Below, in pieces: positions 17,849 through 26,725 of a stretch of 64,000 nucleotides of DNA; position 1 is the first letter of the stretch; every line of letters starts with the position of its first letter. The notes below the pieces were generated by a model. That model made no database searches and had not been told where the DNA came from. It saw only the letters and a program-made list of their open reading frames with translations. Origin of the DNA: Allobosea thiooxidans (lineage in GTDB: Bacteria; Pseudomonadota; Alphaproteobacteria; Rhizobiales; Beijerinckiaceae). Made by a program: the position numbers and the translations under genes. The stretch spans positions 1 through 64,000 of the forward strand of contig NZ_FUYX01000010.1 in assembly GCF_900168195.1 (NCBI RefSeq), given 5' to 3'.

Positions 17849-18219
17849 GCGAGACCGGCCGCATCCTGATCGAGAAACTCGATATCTACGCCTATCACGG
17901 CTTCTTCTCCGAAGAGGAGCGGCTCGGCCAGCGCTTCCTGCTCGACCTCGTGCTCGATGTCGACTTGCGCGCCGCCGCCGCCAGCGACCGCCTGGCCGAC
18001 ACGGTCGACTATGGCCGCGCCGTCGCGATCGTGACCGAGGCCTTCACCGCCCGCCGCTATCATCTGCTGGAGGGCGCGGCGCGCTCCGTGGCCGTCGCGA
18101 TCTTCGACGCCTTCCCGCCGGTCGACGCCGTCGAAGTCACGCTGCGCAAGCCGGCCCCACCGATCCCTGCGACTCTCGGCTCGGTCGGCATCCAGCTGAG
18201 GTTCCAGCGTGAAGGTTGA
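17845..18219 (+). CDS. folB: Dihydroneopterin aldolase
   Basis: 124 residues, typical FolB length, with KLDIYAYHGFFSEEERLGQRFLLDL at the N-terminus and the C-terminal VEVTLRKPAPPIPATLGSVG. It cleaves dihydroneopterin to 6-hydroxymethyl-dihydropterin and glycolaldehyde. The GTG start overlaps the folP stop, and its own end overlaps folK by 11 nt, so the three genes are translationally coupled. Confidence 0.96.
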   Translation: MSETGRILIEKLDIYAYHGFFSEEERLGQRFLLDLVLDVDLRAAAASDRLADTVDYGRAVAIVTEAFTARRYHLLEGAARSVAVAIFDAFPPVDAVEVTLRKPAPPIPATLGSVGIQLRFQREG

Positions 18220-18724
18220 GGCCGCACTCGCCTTCGGCGGCAATCTCGGAGATCCGGTCGCGGCCTTCGCCGCGGCCTTGCAGGGGCTGCGCGACCATCC
18301 GGAGATCACGCTCGGGCGGCTGTCCTCGGTCTATCGCACGCCGCCCTGGGGCAAGACCGACCAGCCCGAATTCCTCAACATGGCCGCCGTGGTCGAGACC
18401 TCGCTCGCCCCGCAGGACCTGCTCGCCTTCTGCCTGGAGCTGGAGCGCGCCGGCGGCCGCGAGCGCCGCGAGCGCTGGGGGCCGCGCACGCTCGATATCG
18501 ATATCCTGACTTATGGCGACGCCGTCATCGACCAGGCGCGGCTGCAGATCCCGCATCCGCGCATTCCCGAGCGCGCCTTCGTGCTGACGCCGCTGGCGGA
18601 GATCCTGCCGCAGCGCCTGATCGGCGGGCGAACCGTGGCCGAGCTCCTTGCAGCAGCCGCAGACGAAACGATCCGCCGCGACGATGCCGCGACGGATCGC
18701 TTGAAGGCCTTGCTGGCGGGTTAG
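18209..18724 (+). CDS. folK: 2-amino-4-hydroxy-6-hydroxymethyldihydropteridine pyrophosphokinase
   Basis: 171 residues of HPPK: AFGGNLGDPVAAF at the start, SSVYRTPPWG, the signature RWGPRTLDIDIL with its Mg-binding Asp pair, and IPHPRIPERAFVLTPL. It transfers pyrophosphate from ATP to hydroxymethyl-dihydropterin, making the FolP substrate. GTG start inside the folB end. Last gene of the operon; the convergent mazF stop is 16 nt away. Confidence 0.96.
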   Translation: MKVEAALAFGGNLGDPVAAFAAALQGLRDHPEITLGRLSSVYRTPPWGKTDQPEFLNMAAVVETSLAPQDLLAFCLELERAGGRERRERWGPRTLDIDILTYGDAVIDQARLQIPHPRIPERAFVLTPLAEILPQRLIGGRTVAELLAAAADETIRRDDAATDRLKALLAG

Positions 18725-18740
18725 GCCGCCAGTCGAGCGG

Positions 18741-19061
18741 TCATTCTTCGTAGAGTTCGCGCAATACGGCCAAGGCTCGGCTGAGCGTTGCCGGCGGAGC
18801 CGCGCCGAGCTGCCTGATCAGCCTCGTCTTGTCGAGGGCGCGGCTCTGTTCGAGCAGGATCAGCCCATCGGTGCCTTGAAAGGAAATCGGGACCCTGAAT
18901 CCGGCCGGGCGGCTTTTCGAGGTCATCGGCGCGAGGATGACGGTGCGCAGATAGTCGTGAATCTCCGGCGGCGAGATGACGAGGCACGGCCGCGTCTTCT
19001 GGATTTCACTGCCGACCGTCGGATCGAGCGCTGCAAGCCAGATGTCGCCGCGCTTCACCAT
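18741..19061 (-). CDS. mazF: MazF/PemK-family toxin
   Basis: 106 residues. The start MVKRGDIWLAALDPTVGSEIQKTRPCLVISP carries the RGDIW and GSEIxKTRPxxV motifs of MazF-type endoribonucleases, and PMTSKSR the conserved Thr-Ser region. These cleave mRNA at short sites unless bound by MazE. Its start overlaps the end of the upstream antitoxin gene by 7 nt. A chromosomal toxin-antitoxin pair inserted between folK and fabI. Confidence 0.94.
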   Translation of the reverse strand: MVKRGDIWLAALDPTVGSEIQKTRPCLVISPPEIHDYLRTVILAPMTSKSRPAGFRVPISFQGTDGLILLEQSRALDKTRLIRQLGAAPPATLSRALAVLRELYEE

Positions 19062-19309
19062 GTCAGCTCGGCGTCTTCGGCATTGCCGAATTCCGGCCAG
19101 GCCAGCCCGTCGTCCTCGGCAGCCGCGAGACGCCTGGCATCGTCCGCCCAGCCCTCGCGCACCTGCTCCTGCACGCGCTGGATGACGATGCGGCCCTGCT
19201 CCACCGTGAGCTCGACACCATCGCCGGCCTTCGCCCCGATTTCCGCCAAAAGCGGCTTCGGGATGACGATGCCGGCCGAATTGCCGATTTTCTTGACGGC
19301 GCTGCGCAT
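19055..19309 (-). CDS. mazE: MazE/AbrB-family antitoxin
   Basis: 84 residues. The AbrB swapped-hairpin DNA-binding domain is clear in KKIGNSAGIVIPKPLLAEIGAKAGDGVELTVEQGRIVI (about 6-45); the acidic C-terminus (EDDGLAWPEFGNAEDAELTW) would wrap the toxin. ATG 19309 is preceded by a strong GGAGGGA site, better than the frame start at 19333. MazE-MazF complexes normally repress their own promoter. Confidence 0.93.
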   Translation of the reverse strand: MRSAVKKIGNSAGIVIPKPLLAEIGAKAGDGVELTVEQGRIVIQRVQEQVREGWADDARRLAAAEDDGLAWPEFGNAEDAELTW

Positions 19310-19384
19310 GGCTCCCTCCGCTGAAGGAACCAATATAGGCTCAGGCCCAGCCCGTTACAACAATGTTATAACGAGAGCGGCGTT

Positions 19385-20224
19385 TCACTCGCCCTTGTCG
19401 AGGGAGATGTCCGGCGCGGTCGGCACCTTCATGCCGACGACGTGGTAGCCTGCGTCGACATGCAGGATCTCGCCGGTGATGCCGCGCGACATGTCGGAGA
19501 CGAGGAACACTGCCGTTTCGCCGACCTCCTCGATGGTGACCGTGCGGCGCAGCGGGGAATTGTACTCGTTCCAGCGCAGGATATAGCGGAAATCGCCGAT
19601 GCCGGAGGCGGCCAGCGTCTTGATCGGCCCGGCCGAGATGGCGTTGACCCGGATCTTCGAAGGGCCGAGATCGGCCGCGAGATACTGCACGCTCGACTCC
19701 AGCGCGGCCTTGGCGACGCCCATGACGTTGTAGTGCGGCATCCACTTCTCGGCGCCGTAATAGGTCAGCGTCAGCATGGCGCCGCCATCGGTCATCAGCT
19801 TCTCGGCGCGCTGGGTGATGGCGGTGAAGGAGTAGCAGGAGATCAGCAGCGACTTGGTGAAGTTCGCCTCGCTGGTCTCGACATAGCGGCCGGTCAGCTC
19901 GTCCTTGTCGGAGAAGGCGATGCAGTGGACGACGAAGTCGAGCTTGCCCCAGAGCTTCTCGATCTCGGCGAAGACCGCGTCGATGGTCGCGCCGTCGGTG
20001 ACGTCGCAATGGCCGACGACATGCCCGCCGAGTTCCTTCGCCAGCGGCTCCACCCGCTTCTTCAGCGCATCGCCCTGATAGGTGAAGGCGAGCTCGGCGC
20101 CGGCATCGGCCGCGGCCTTGGCGATGCCCCAGGCGATGGAGCGATTGTTCGCGACGCCCATCACGAGGCCGCGCTTGCCCTTCAGGAGATTGGCGGTCGG
20201 CGAAACGGCGTTGGAATCAGGCAT
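19385..20224 (-). CDS. fabI: Enoyl-[acyl-carrier-protein] reductase (NADH)
   Basis: 279 residues of the FabI branch of the SDR superfamily: GLVMGVANNRSIAWGIAKA for nucleotide binding, and the catalytic Tyr-x6-Lys in YNVMGVAKAALE. It performs the last reduction in each round of fatty acid elongation and is the triclosan target. RVNAISAGPIKTLAASGI is also diagnostic. Separated from the upstream DnaJ-like gene on the same strand by 166 bp. Confidence 0.96.
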   Translation of the reverse strand: MPDSNAVSPTANLLKGKRGLVMGVANNRSIAWGIAKAAADAGAELAFTYQGDALKKRVEPLAKELGGHVVGHCDVTDGATIDAVFAEIEKLWGKLDFVVHCIAFSDKDELTGRYVETSEANFTKSLLISCYSFTAITQRAEKLMTDGGAMLTLTYYGAEKWMPHYNVMGVAKAALESSVQYLAADLGPSKIRVNAISAGPIKTLAASGIGDFRYILRWNEYNSPLRRTVTIEEVGETAVFLVSDMSRGITGEILHVDAGYHVVGMKVPTAPDISLDKGE

Positions 20225-20390
20225 GTGGGACCCGCAGGGAAAACGAGGAGCAGGTCTCTTAGAACAGTCGCAGGAAAGTGGGAACCGCTTTTGACGCCGG
20301 CCTCCACGGCTGAATCGCGTATCCGGCCCCGATCGACGGCGATTTCCCGCGATCAGGACCGGAAAAGGCTCACGCCGGGCCGTTGCCGGC

Positions 20391-21329
20391 TCAGCTTGCC
20401 TCGCTGCGCGCCTTCATCAGGGCGGTGAGCTCGGCGTCGGCAGCCGGCATCTCGATGTCGATCGCGACGAAGAGATCGCCGACCGCCCCCTTCTCGCCCT
20501 TGAGCCCCTTGCCGCGCAGGCGGAACTGCTTGGCGGTGCCGGTCAGCGGCGGGATGTTCATCTCGACGGCACCGGTCAGCGTCGGGACGTGCAGGGGCCC
20601 GCCGAGCACCGCCTTGGCGAGCGGCACCGCGACCCGGGTCCGCAGGTCCTTGCCGTCGATGGTGAAGCGCGGATCGGGCTTGACCTTGATCGTCATCAGC
20701 ACGTCGCCGCTCTCGCCGGAGAACGGGTCGGTCTGGCCGAGGCCGCGCAGGCGCATCACCTTGCCGTCGGTAACGCCCTCGGGGATGGTGATCTCGACCT
20801 CGCGCCCGGTCGGCAGCTTGACCCGGCGCGTGCCGCCGGTCGCGGCCTGCACCAGCGTGACCTCGAGCGTGAAGCTCTGCTCCGGCGGCTTCTGCGGCTC
20901 GGCCCGGCCGCGCGCCCGCCGGCTCGCCTCGCCGAAGAGCGAGGAGAAGATGTCGGAGGCGTCGAAGCCGGCATCGCCGCCGCTGCCGCCCGCGCTGCCG
21001 GCGCGCGCGCCGAACGGATTGCCGCCCCCCTGGCCGAAATGGAACTCGAAGCCGCCGCTGCGCCCGCCGCGGCCGGCGCCCATACCTTCGAAGCCCTGGA
21101 ACTTCGGCTTGCCTTCGGCATCGATCTCGCCGCGGTCGAACTGCTTGCGCTTGGTCTCGTCGCCGACGATCTCATAGGCGCTGTTCAGCTCGGCGAACTT
21201 GTCCTGCGCCTTCGGATCCTCCCGGTTGCGGTCCGGGTGCAGCTCCTTGGCGCGGCGGCGGAAGGCCTTCTTGATGTCCGCATCGCTCGCGCCGCGGGCG
21301 ACGCCCAGAACCTGATAGGGATCGCGCAT
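20391..21329 (-). CDS. DnaJ C-terminal-domain co-chaperone (CbpA-like)
   Basis: 312 residues: J-domain at 1-66 with the HPD motif (LHPDRNRED) needed to stimulate DnaK, a Gly/Phe-rich linker (about 85-150), and the C-terminal substrate-binding beta domains (about 165-300). There is no CxxCxGxG zinc finger, so this is a type B (CbpA/DjlA-like) rather than canonical DnaJ. The Met at 21329 gives the standard MRDPYQVLGV start; a Met six codons upstream is possible. Probably cytoplasmic stress-related folding helper. Confidence 0.93.
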   Translation of the reverse strand: MRDPYQVLGVARGASDADIKKAFRRRAKELHPDRNREDPKAQDKFAELNSAYEIVGDETKRKQFDRGEIDAEGKPKFQGFEGMGAGRGGRSGGFEFHFGQGGGNPFGARAGSAGGSGGDAGFDASDIFSSLFGEASRRARGRAEPQKPPEQSFTLEVTLVQAATGGTRRVKLPTGREVEITIPEGVTDGKVMRLRGLGQTDPFSGESGDVLMTIKVKPDPRFTIDGKDLRTRVAVPLAKAVLGGPLHVPTLTGAVEMNIPPLTGTAKQFRLRGKGLKGEKGAVGDLFVAIDIEMPAADAELTALMKARSEAS

Positions 21330-21482
21330 CCAGAACCTCGTTTCCATGCAAAGTCGAACGGCCGGCGCCCACGCCGCCAGCCGTCCGCCTCGCCTTATCT
21401 GGGGATGGTGTGGCGTCGACGCAACACCCTCCGGAAGCCCTTCTGCACCCGCGACGAGGCCTAGGCAAGCCGGAAAGGTGCG

Positions 21483-21938
21483 TCAGCTCAGCCCCTTCCA
21501 GGGCCCGACATCCTTCACCGCCCATTCCCCGCCCGAGGGGCGGCAGGCCGTGCCCTGCAGCTTGACCGGCTGGCTCTGGGTCTGGACGCTGGCGATGAAG
21601 GCGCGGCAGATCTCGTCGGAACGCAGGAACGGCCCGCCGACCGGCACGAAGGAGCCCTTGATGCCGCTCTGGGGGTTGTCCCAGGACACGGCGGCGCCGT
21701 TGCCCTGCGGATCGAGCGCGACGCCCATCGCCCCGTCGGCCCGGCGCATGTCCTCGGGGCCGAGCTCGGCGGCGAGGCTCGCCAGCGCGGCCGGCCGCTC
21801 GTTGCTGCGCGAGGGCAGGATGGCGGAGGTCGTCGCGACCTCCTCCTCGCTCTTGGAGGAGAGGCCGATGATCGGGAACGAAACCGAGCAGCCGGCGGAG
21901 AACAGCGCCAGCGCCGCCGCCGCCAGCAGCGGGCGCAT
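21483..21938 (-). CDS. Putative lipoprotein, RT0821/Lpp0805-like surface protein
   Basis: 151 residues. MRPLLAAAALALFSAGCS is a lipoprotein signal with lipobox Cys18. The C-terminal half (GAAVSWDNPQSGIKGSFVPVG, CRAFIASV, LQGTACRPSGGEWAV) resembles the 16-kDa/RT0821 surface antigen domain common in alphaproteobacteria; function unknown. ATG 21938 is chosen because it places the signal peptide at the N-terminus. Divergent from pdxH. Confidence 0.8.
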   Translation of the reverse strand: MRPLLAAAALALFSAGCSVSFPIIGLSSKSEEEVATTSAILPSRSNERPAALASLAAELGPEDMRRADGAMGVALDPQGNGAAVSWDNPQSGIKGSFVPVGGPFLRSDEICRAFIASVQTQSQPVKLQGTACRPSGGEWAVKDVGPWKGLS

Positions 21939-22061
21939 GGGGGCTGCGCGATCAGGAAGGCTTTGGAACGCTCCGGCCCCTGCCCTATATAAACCAGCCG
22001 TCCGAAACCGGATCACTTCGCGCTCGCCCAACGCCCATATTCCACTGACGAGGATTAGAAC

Positions 22062-22676
22062 GTGCAACCGTTAACGAGCGGTGACTTCACCGAGGAAAAC
22101 GAGCCTTTCGCCTTGTTCCAGAAGTGGTTGGACGAAGCGACGAAATCCGAGCCGAACGACCCGACCGGGATGGCGCTCTCCACGGTCGATGCCGACGGCA
22201 TGCCCAACAGCCGCATGGTGCTGCTCAAGGGCCACGGGCCGGACGGCTTCGTCTTCTACACCAACACCGAGAGCCAGAAGGGCCAGGAGCTGCTCGGCCA
22301 GCCCAAGGCGGCCGCGCTGTTCCACTGGAAGAGCCTGCGCCGGCAGGTGCGCATCCGCGGCGAGGTCGCGCTCGTCTCCGACGCCGAATCGGACGCCTAT
22401 TTCCAGTCGCGGCCGCGCGACAGCCGGATCGGCGCCTGGGCCTCGCAGCAGTCGCGCCCGCTGGAGAGCCGTTTCGCTCTCGAGAAGGCGGTGGCGAGCT
22501 ACGCGCTGAAATTCGGCGTCGGCGAGATTCCGCGTCCGCCCTACTGGCGCGGCTTCCGCATCACCCCGACCTATATCGAGTTCTGGCGCGACGGCGCCTT
22601 CCGCCTGCATGACCGCATCGTCTTCCGCCGCGCCTCGGCCGCCGAGCCCTGGACGAAGACGCGCTTCTACCCCTGA
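22062..22676 (+). CDS. pdxH: Pyridoxamine 5'-phosphate oxidase
   Basis: 204 residues matching PdxH, an FMN-dependent oxidase producing pyridoxal phosphate. Visible motifs are [21 protein letters not shown] and [10 protein letters not shown] for FMN binding, and the C-terminal [28 protein letters not shown] plus the terminal [11 protein letters not shown] start at 22062 after a GAGGA site. Probably co-transcribed with the SDR gene 13 nt downstream. Confidence 0.97.
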   Translation: MQPLTSGDFTEENEPFALFQKWLDEATKSEPNDPTGMALSTVDADGMPNSRMVLLKGHGPDGFVFYTNTESQKGQELLGQPKAAALFHWKSLRRQVRIRGEVALVSDAESDAYFQSRPRDSRIGAWASQQSRPLESRFALEKAVASYALKFGVGEIPRPPYWRGFRITPTYIEFWRDGAFRLHDRIVFRRASAAEPWTKTRFYP

Positions 22677-22689
22677 GGATTCCCGCGCC

Positions 22690-23466
22690 ATGGCGATGCC
22701 GAAGTTCGATTTTCCGAAGACCGAGCCGGGCAAGCGCCCGGTCATGCTGCTGACCGGGGCGAGCCGCGGCATCGGCCATGCCACGGTGATGCAGTTCGCC
22801 ATGGCGGGCTGGCGCATCCTCTCCTGCTCGCGCCAGGCCTTCTCCGAGAAATGCCCCTGGCCGTCGGGCGCCGACGACCATGTCCAGATCGATCTCGGCG
22901 ATCCCGAGGACACGATGCGCGGCATCGCCGAGATCAAGAAGCGCCTCGCCGCCGAGGGCGGCAAGCTCAACGCCCTGGTCAACAATGCCGGCATCTCGCC
23001 CAAGGGCCGCAATGGCGAGCGGCTGGGCGCCGCCACCACCTCCTTCAACGACTGGCACAAGGTCTTCCAGGTCAATTTCTTCGCGCCGATCATGCTGGCG
23101 CGCGGCCTGCTTGACGAGCTGAAGGCGGCGCAGGGCGCGATCGTCAACGTCTCCTCGATCGCGGGATCGCGGGTCCACCCCTTCGCCGGCGCGGCCTATG
23201 CGACGTCGAAGGCCGCGCTCGCCAGCCTGACGCGCGAGATGGCGGCCGATTTCGGCCCGCTCGGGATCCGCGTCAACGCCATCTCGCCCGGCGAGATCGA
23301 CACCTCGATCCTCTCCCCCGGCACCGAGAAGATCGTCGCGACCCTGCCGATGCAGCGGCTCGGCAGGCCCGACGAGGTCGCCAAGGCGATCTATTTCCTC
23401 TGCACCGACGCCTCGAGCTACGTCACCGGCTCGGAGCTGCACATCAATGGCGGACAGCACGTTTGA
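22690..23466 (+). CDS. Short-chain dehydrogenase/reductase
   Basis: 258 residues of a classical SDR: cofactor motif TGASRGIG (about 22-29), NNAGIS, catalytic Ser in NVSSIAGS and Tyr/Lys in YATSK. The substrate is unknown. The start is set at 22690 on spacing and family length; the open frame continues back into pdxH. It overlaps the next (Nudix) gene by 20 nt, so the pair is likely coupled. Confidence 0.88.
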   Translation: MAMPKFDFPKTEPGKRPVMLLTGASRGIGHATVMQFAMAGWRILSCSRQAFSEKCPWPSGADDHVQIDLGDPEDTMRGIAEIKKRLAAEGGKLNALVNNAGISPKGRNGERLGAATTSFNDWHKVFQVNFFAPIMLARGLLDELKAAQGAIVNVSSIAGSRVHPFAGAAYATSKAALASLTREMAADFGPLGIRVNAISPGEIDTSILSPGTEKIVATLPMQRLGRPDEVAKAIYFLCTDASSYVTGSELHINGGQHV

Positions 23467-23962
23467 CGCGGAGCGCAGCAGCATGACCGGCGATGGCGGC
23501 CAGGTCATCCGCTTCCCGGCCACCGGCCGGGCCGCGGCGCGCCCGGTGCTGGCGGCCTCGGTCGCGGTCTTCCGCGACGGCAAGGTGCTGCTGGCGACGC
23601 GCACCAAGCCGCCGGCCGACCAGCTCTGGTCGCTGCCCGGCGGCAAGGTCGAGGCCGGCGAGACGCTCGAGGAAGCGGCCTTGCGCGAGCTCGCGGAGGA
23701 GGTCGGCGTCACCGCCCGCATCCTTGGCTTCAACCGCCATGTCGAGATCTTCGGCCGCGATGCCAAGGGCGATGTGACGCATCATTTCGTCGTCGCCTCC
23801 TTCGTGGGGGAATGGCTCGCCGGCGAGCCGCAGCCCGGGCCGGAGGCCGGCGCGGTGATGTGGGCGGACCCGCTCAGGCTCGGCGGGCTTGCGACGACGC
23901 GGGAGCTCGGCGACGTGCTGCGCCGCGCCCATCACCTTTTCGCAGCCGGCAGCGCCGCATGA
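23447..23962 (+). CDS. Nudix hydrolase
   Basis: 171 residues with a complete Nudix box in GGKVEAGETLEEAALRELAEEVG (split here only by eye: Gly, the REL and EE pair, final Gly), hydrolysing a nucleoside diphosphate linked to another moiety. The preceding LATRTKPPADQLWSLPGG resembles ADP-ribose/NADH-type members, but the substrate is open. ATGs at 23447 or 23483 are possible. It overlaps the SDR gene and shares an ATGA junction with the next gene. Confidence 0.9.
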   Translation: MADSTFDAERSSMTGDGGQVIRFPATGRAAARPVLAASVAVFRDGKVLLATRTKPPADQLWSLPGGKVEAGETLEEAALRELAEEVGVTARILGFNRHVEIFGRDAKGDVTHHFVVASFVGEWLAGEPQPGPEAGAVMWADPLRLGGLATTRELGDVLRRAHHLFAAGSAA

Positions 23963-24405
23963 GGGCGCCGGCGCGTGGCATGGCCGTCCTGGCCGCCTTG
24001 CTCTTGATCGCGCCCCTCGCCGCCGGCGCCCAGCGGCGCCCGCAGCCCAACGCCAAGCCCCCGGCGGCCCCGTCGGCCGAACAGCCCGCCCCGGAGCCGA
24101 GCGGCCCACCCTATGAGCCGCAGCTCCTGCAGCTCGCCGAGATCATGGGCTCGCTCGCCTATCTGCGCACCCTCTGCGGCGGCAAGGAAGCGCAGGACTG
24201 GCGCGCCCGCATGGCGGCGCTGATCGAGGCCGAGGGCCGCACGCCGCAGCGGCGCGAACGCCTGACCACCGCCTTCAACCGCGGCTTCAGGGCCTATGCG
24301 CTGACGCATCGGTCCTGTACCGACGCCAGCCAGGAGGCGGCGGCGCGCCTCGCCGGGGAAGGCGAGGCCCTCTCGCGCGCCCTCGCCGGCCGCTATGGCG
24401 GATAG
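23959..24405 (+). CDS. TIGR02301 family protein (exported, unknown function)
   Basis: 148 residues: signal peptide (MAVLAALLLIAPLAAGAQ), a Pro-rich linker, then a domain with YLRTLCGGKEAQDWRARM and AFNRGFRAYALTHRSCTDAS, the conserved Cys pair and layout of the TIGR02301 family found across Hyphomicrobiales. Function unknown; probably periplasmic. The ATG overlaps the Nudix stop (ATGA), so it is the last gene of the SDR-Nudix operon. Confidence 0.82.
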   Translation: MRAPARGMAVLAALLLIAPLAAGAQRRPQPNAKPPAAPSAEQPAPEPSGPPYEPQLLQLAEIMGSLAYLRTLCGGKEAQDWRARMAALIEAEGRTPQRRERLTTAFNRGFRAYALTHRSCTDASQEAAARLAGEGEALSRALAGRYGG

Positions 24406-24420
24406 GCAACAGCTGTTGCC
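24405..24420. promoter_or_regulatory. 16-bp perfect palindrome after the TIGR02301 gene
   Basis: GGCAACAGCTGTTGCC begins on the last base of the stop codon. It lacks a T-run, so an operator for the downstream small gene is as plausible as a terminator. Confidence 0.4.
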
Positions 24421-24587
24421 CGAATGCGATCTTCGGTGGAATTCTTCCGGTCGCGTTAACCTTTCTTAAACGCCGCGGTAGCGTGCCGCTCTGGCACGGC
24501 TTATGACTTGAGCCTCGCTCAACCGTCGCGATCCGGAGCATAACCGGCGCGATTCGCATCAGATAAAGGCTCCAGAGTCCCGTTTCG

Positions 24588-24857
24588 ATGCCGATCCAGC
24601 CCGAAGACACGATGCTCGACCCGAATCTCGCCGACGACCACGGCGATGCCCGCCGCGTGGCCTATGGCTATGTCGAGGACGCCTTCGCCGAAGGGCAGCA
24701 AGACGGGCTCGATTCGGACGCCATGGCCCATGCCGCCCTGTTCGCCGCGCTGCGCACGCTGGTCGAGACCTATGGCGAGGAGGCGACTGCGGTCTTCGCG
24801 GAAGCCTTGCCCGAGAAGGTCCGCTGCGGCGCCTTCACCAGCGGCACCCGGCACTAA
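24588..24857 (+). CDS. Conserved-looking small protein of unknown function (89 aa)
   Basis: An acidic, helical 89-residue protein (YGYVEDAFAEGQQDGLDSDAMAHAALFAALRTLVETYGEEA). I do not recognise a family, but the amphipathic helices, low-Arg composition and normal codon use argue that it is coded. The true start may be the Met at 24612. It follows a 182-bp gap containing AT-richer sequence (GTTAACCTTTCTTAAAC) that could hold its promoter. The ECF sigma gene converges from the other side. Confidence 0.65.
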   Translation: MPIQPEDTMLDPNLADDHGDARRVAYGYVEDAFAEGQQDGLDSDAMAHAALFAALRTLVETYGEEATAVFAEALPEKVRCGAFTSGTRH

Positions 24858-24873
24858 AAGCCCGATCCAGCCG

Positions 24874-26157
24874 TCACTTTGGGAGCGAGTCGGCGGCGGT
24901 TCTCGCCGTCGCGGCACGTTCTTCCATCAGCGCCCGCTCTTTGACGTTGCGCGTCAGCGCGACCGCCTGATCGAACGCCTCCGCCGCCTCCCGATGGCGG
25001 CCGAGCTTGGACAAGAGGTCGCCGCGCACGCTCGGCAGCAGGTGGTAGCGCTTGAGCGCGGGCTCCGCCGCCAGCGCCTCGACCAGCTCCAGCCCCGCAG
25101 CCGGCCCTTCCGCCATGCCGACGGCCACCGCCCGATTGAGCTCGACGATCGGCGAAGGCGCCACGCGCCCGAGCACGGCGTAGAGCGCAACGATTCGAGC
25201 CCAGTCGGTTTCCTCGGCCGTGCGCGCCCGGGCATGGCAGGCGGCAAGGGCGGCCTGCAGCAGATAGGGGCCAGGCAAAGCGCCGGCGAGCTGTTGGGCC
25301 CGCTCCAGCGCGGCGAGTCCCCGCCCGATCAGCAGCCGGTCCCAGCGGGCGCGGTTCTGATCAAGCAGCAGGATCGGCTCGCCGCCGGGGCCGATACGTG
25401 CGCGCAATCGCGAGGCCTGCAGCTCCATCAGCGCCACGAGGCCATGGACCTCCGGCTCCTGCGGCGCCCGCGCCACGAGGATACGCCCGAGTCGCAACGC
25501 TTCTTCGCAGAGCGTCGGGCGAACCCAGTCCTGCCCCGCCGTCGCGGCATAGCCCTCGTTGAAGATCAGGTAGACCACCTCCAGCACCGAGGCGAGGCGC
25601 TCGCCCAGCTCGGCACCTGCGGGCACCTCGTAGGGCACCCTGGCATCGCTCAGCGTCTTCTTCGCCCTGACGATGCGCTGCGCCATCGTCGGCTCCGGCA
25701 CCAGGAAGGCGCGCGCGATCTCCTCGGTCGTGAGTCCGCCGAGGAGCCGCAGGGTCAGCGCCAGCCGCGCCTCCTTCGGCAGGACCGGATGGCAGGCGGT
25801 GAAGATCAGCCGAAGCAGGTCGTCGCCGACCTCGTCGTCGAGCGCCTCGTCGAGATCGGGCGCTGCCGGCCCCTCGCTCGCGATATCCAGGCCGATTTCT
25901 TCCTGCTTGCGCCGGGCCATCATCTCATGGCGTGCGGCATCCAGCGCGCGGTGCTTGGCGACCTGCATCAGCCAGGCCGCGGGATTGTGCGGCACGCCTT
26001 CCTCCGGCCACTGCTTCAGCGCCGCGACCAGCGCATCCTGCGCCAGCTCCTCGGCCCGGCCGACATCGCGGGTCAGCCGCGCGAGGCCAGCGATCAGCTT
26101 CGGCGCCTCCATGCGCCAGACCGTCTCGATGGTGCGGTGTGCATCGCTTGCCGACAT
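24874..26157 (-). CDS. ECF sigma factor, ECF42-like with C-terminal extension
   Basis: 427 residues, twice the size of a simple ECF factor. Sigma region 2 lies at about 10-80 (AEELAQDALVAALKQWP), region 4 at about 120-175 (TTEEIARAFLVPEPTMAQRIVRAKK), and a long C-terminal TPR-like domain follows (VYLIFNEGYAATAGQDWVRP). This layout plus neighbouring DGPF genes defines the ECF42 group, where the extension rather than an anti-sigma factor controls activity. It follows three DGPF genes on the same strand. Its target promoter is probably the element at 27719 and 27194. Confidence 0.9.
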   Translation of the reverse strand: MSASDAHRTIETVWRMEAPKLIAGLARLTRDVGRAEELAQDALVAALKQWPEEGVPHNPAAWLMQVAKHRALDAARHEMMARRKQEEIGLDIASEGPAAPDLDEALDDEVGDDLLRLIFTACHPVLPKEARLALTLRLLGGLTTEEIARAFLVPEPTMAQRIVRAKKTLSDARVPYEVPAGAELGERLASVLEVVYLIFNEGYAATAGQDWVRPTLCEEALRLGRILVARAPQEPEVHGLVALMELQASRLRARIGPGGEPILLLDQNRARWDRLLIGRGLAALERAQQLAGALPGPYLLQAALAACHARARTAEETDWARIVALYAVLGRVAPSPIVELNRAVAVGMAEGPAAGLELVEALAAEPALKRYHLLPSVRGDLLSKLGRHREAAEAFDQAVALTRNVKERALMEERAATARTAADSLPK

Positions 26158-26216
26158 CGGGAGCGATACACACCATCAGCGGCGCTCGCTGGCAAGCGCC
26201 TCGCCCGGGCCGGGTT

Positions 26217-26642
26217 TCAGCCCTGGCCCTCGACCTCGTTCTTGAGACGCTCCCAGGTCGCCGCCGTCTCCGGCGACACCGCCTCGCCGAAATCGGCGAT
26301 ATCGACGACCGGGCGAATCTCGATCTCGGACGGGCCGGGCATCGGATTGGGGCAGCGCTTGACCCAGGAGATCGCCTCGTCGAGCGACTTGCACTCCCAG
26401 AGCCAGTAGCCGGCGACGAGCTCCTTGGTCTCCGCGAACGGCCCGTCGACGACCGTCCGCTTGCTGCCGTCGAACTGCACGCGGGCGCCCTTCGCGCTCG
26501 GCTGCAGCCCGTCGCCGCCCTTCATGATGCCGGCTTTCACCAGCTCTTCGTTAAAGGCCATCATCGCATCGACCAGTTCTCGCGTCGGCATCGCGCCGGC
26601 TTCGCTGTCCTGGGTCGCCTTGACCATGATCATGTAGCGCAT
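26217..26642 (-). CDS. DGPF/YciI-like protein 3
   Basis: 141 residues of the YCII-related fold: MRYMIMVKATQDSEAG at the start and VDGPFAETKELVAGYWLW in the middle, giving the DGPF name. Small ferredoxin-like-fold proteins, role unknown, repeatedly found next to ECF42 sigma genes, where they are thought to be targets. Third of three tandem paralogues; 59 bp upstream of the sigma gene. No copy of the promoter seen before the other two was found in its 83-bp leader. Confidence 0.93.
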   Translation of the reverse strand: MRYMIMVKATQDSEAGAMPTRELVDAMMAFNEELVKAGIMKGGDGLQPSAKGARVQFDGSKRTVVDGPFAETKELVAGYWLWECKSLDEAISWVKRCPNPMPGPSEIEIRPVVDIADFGEAVSPETAATWERLKNEVEGQG

Positions 26643-26725
26643 GACATCTTCCCTTCAATCCGTTGTGGCGGCGGATCGCCGGCCCTGATCGGCCGGGCAG
26701 GCCATCCTGCCGGTTCGTTCCAAAC

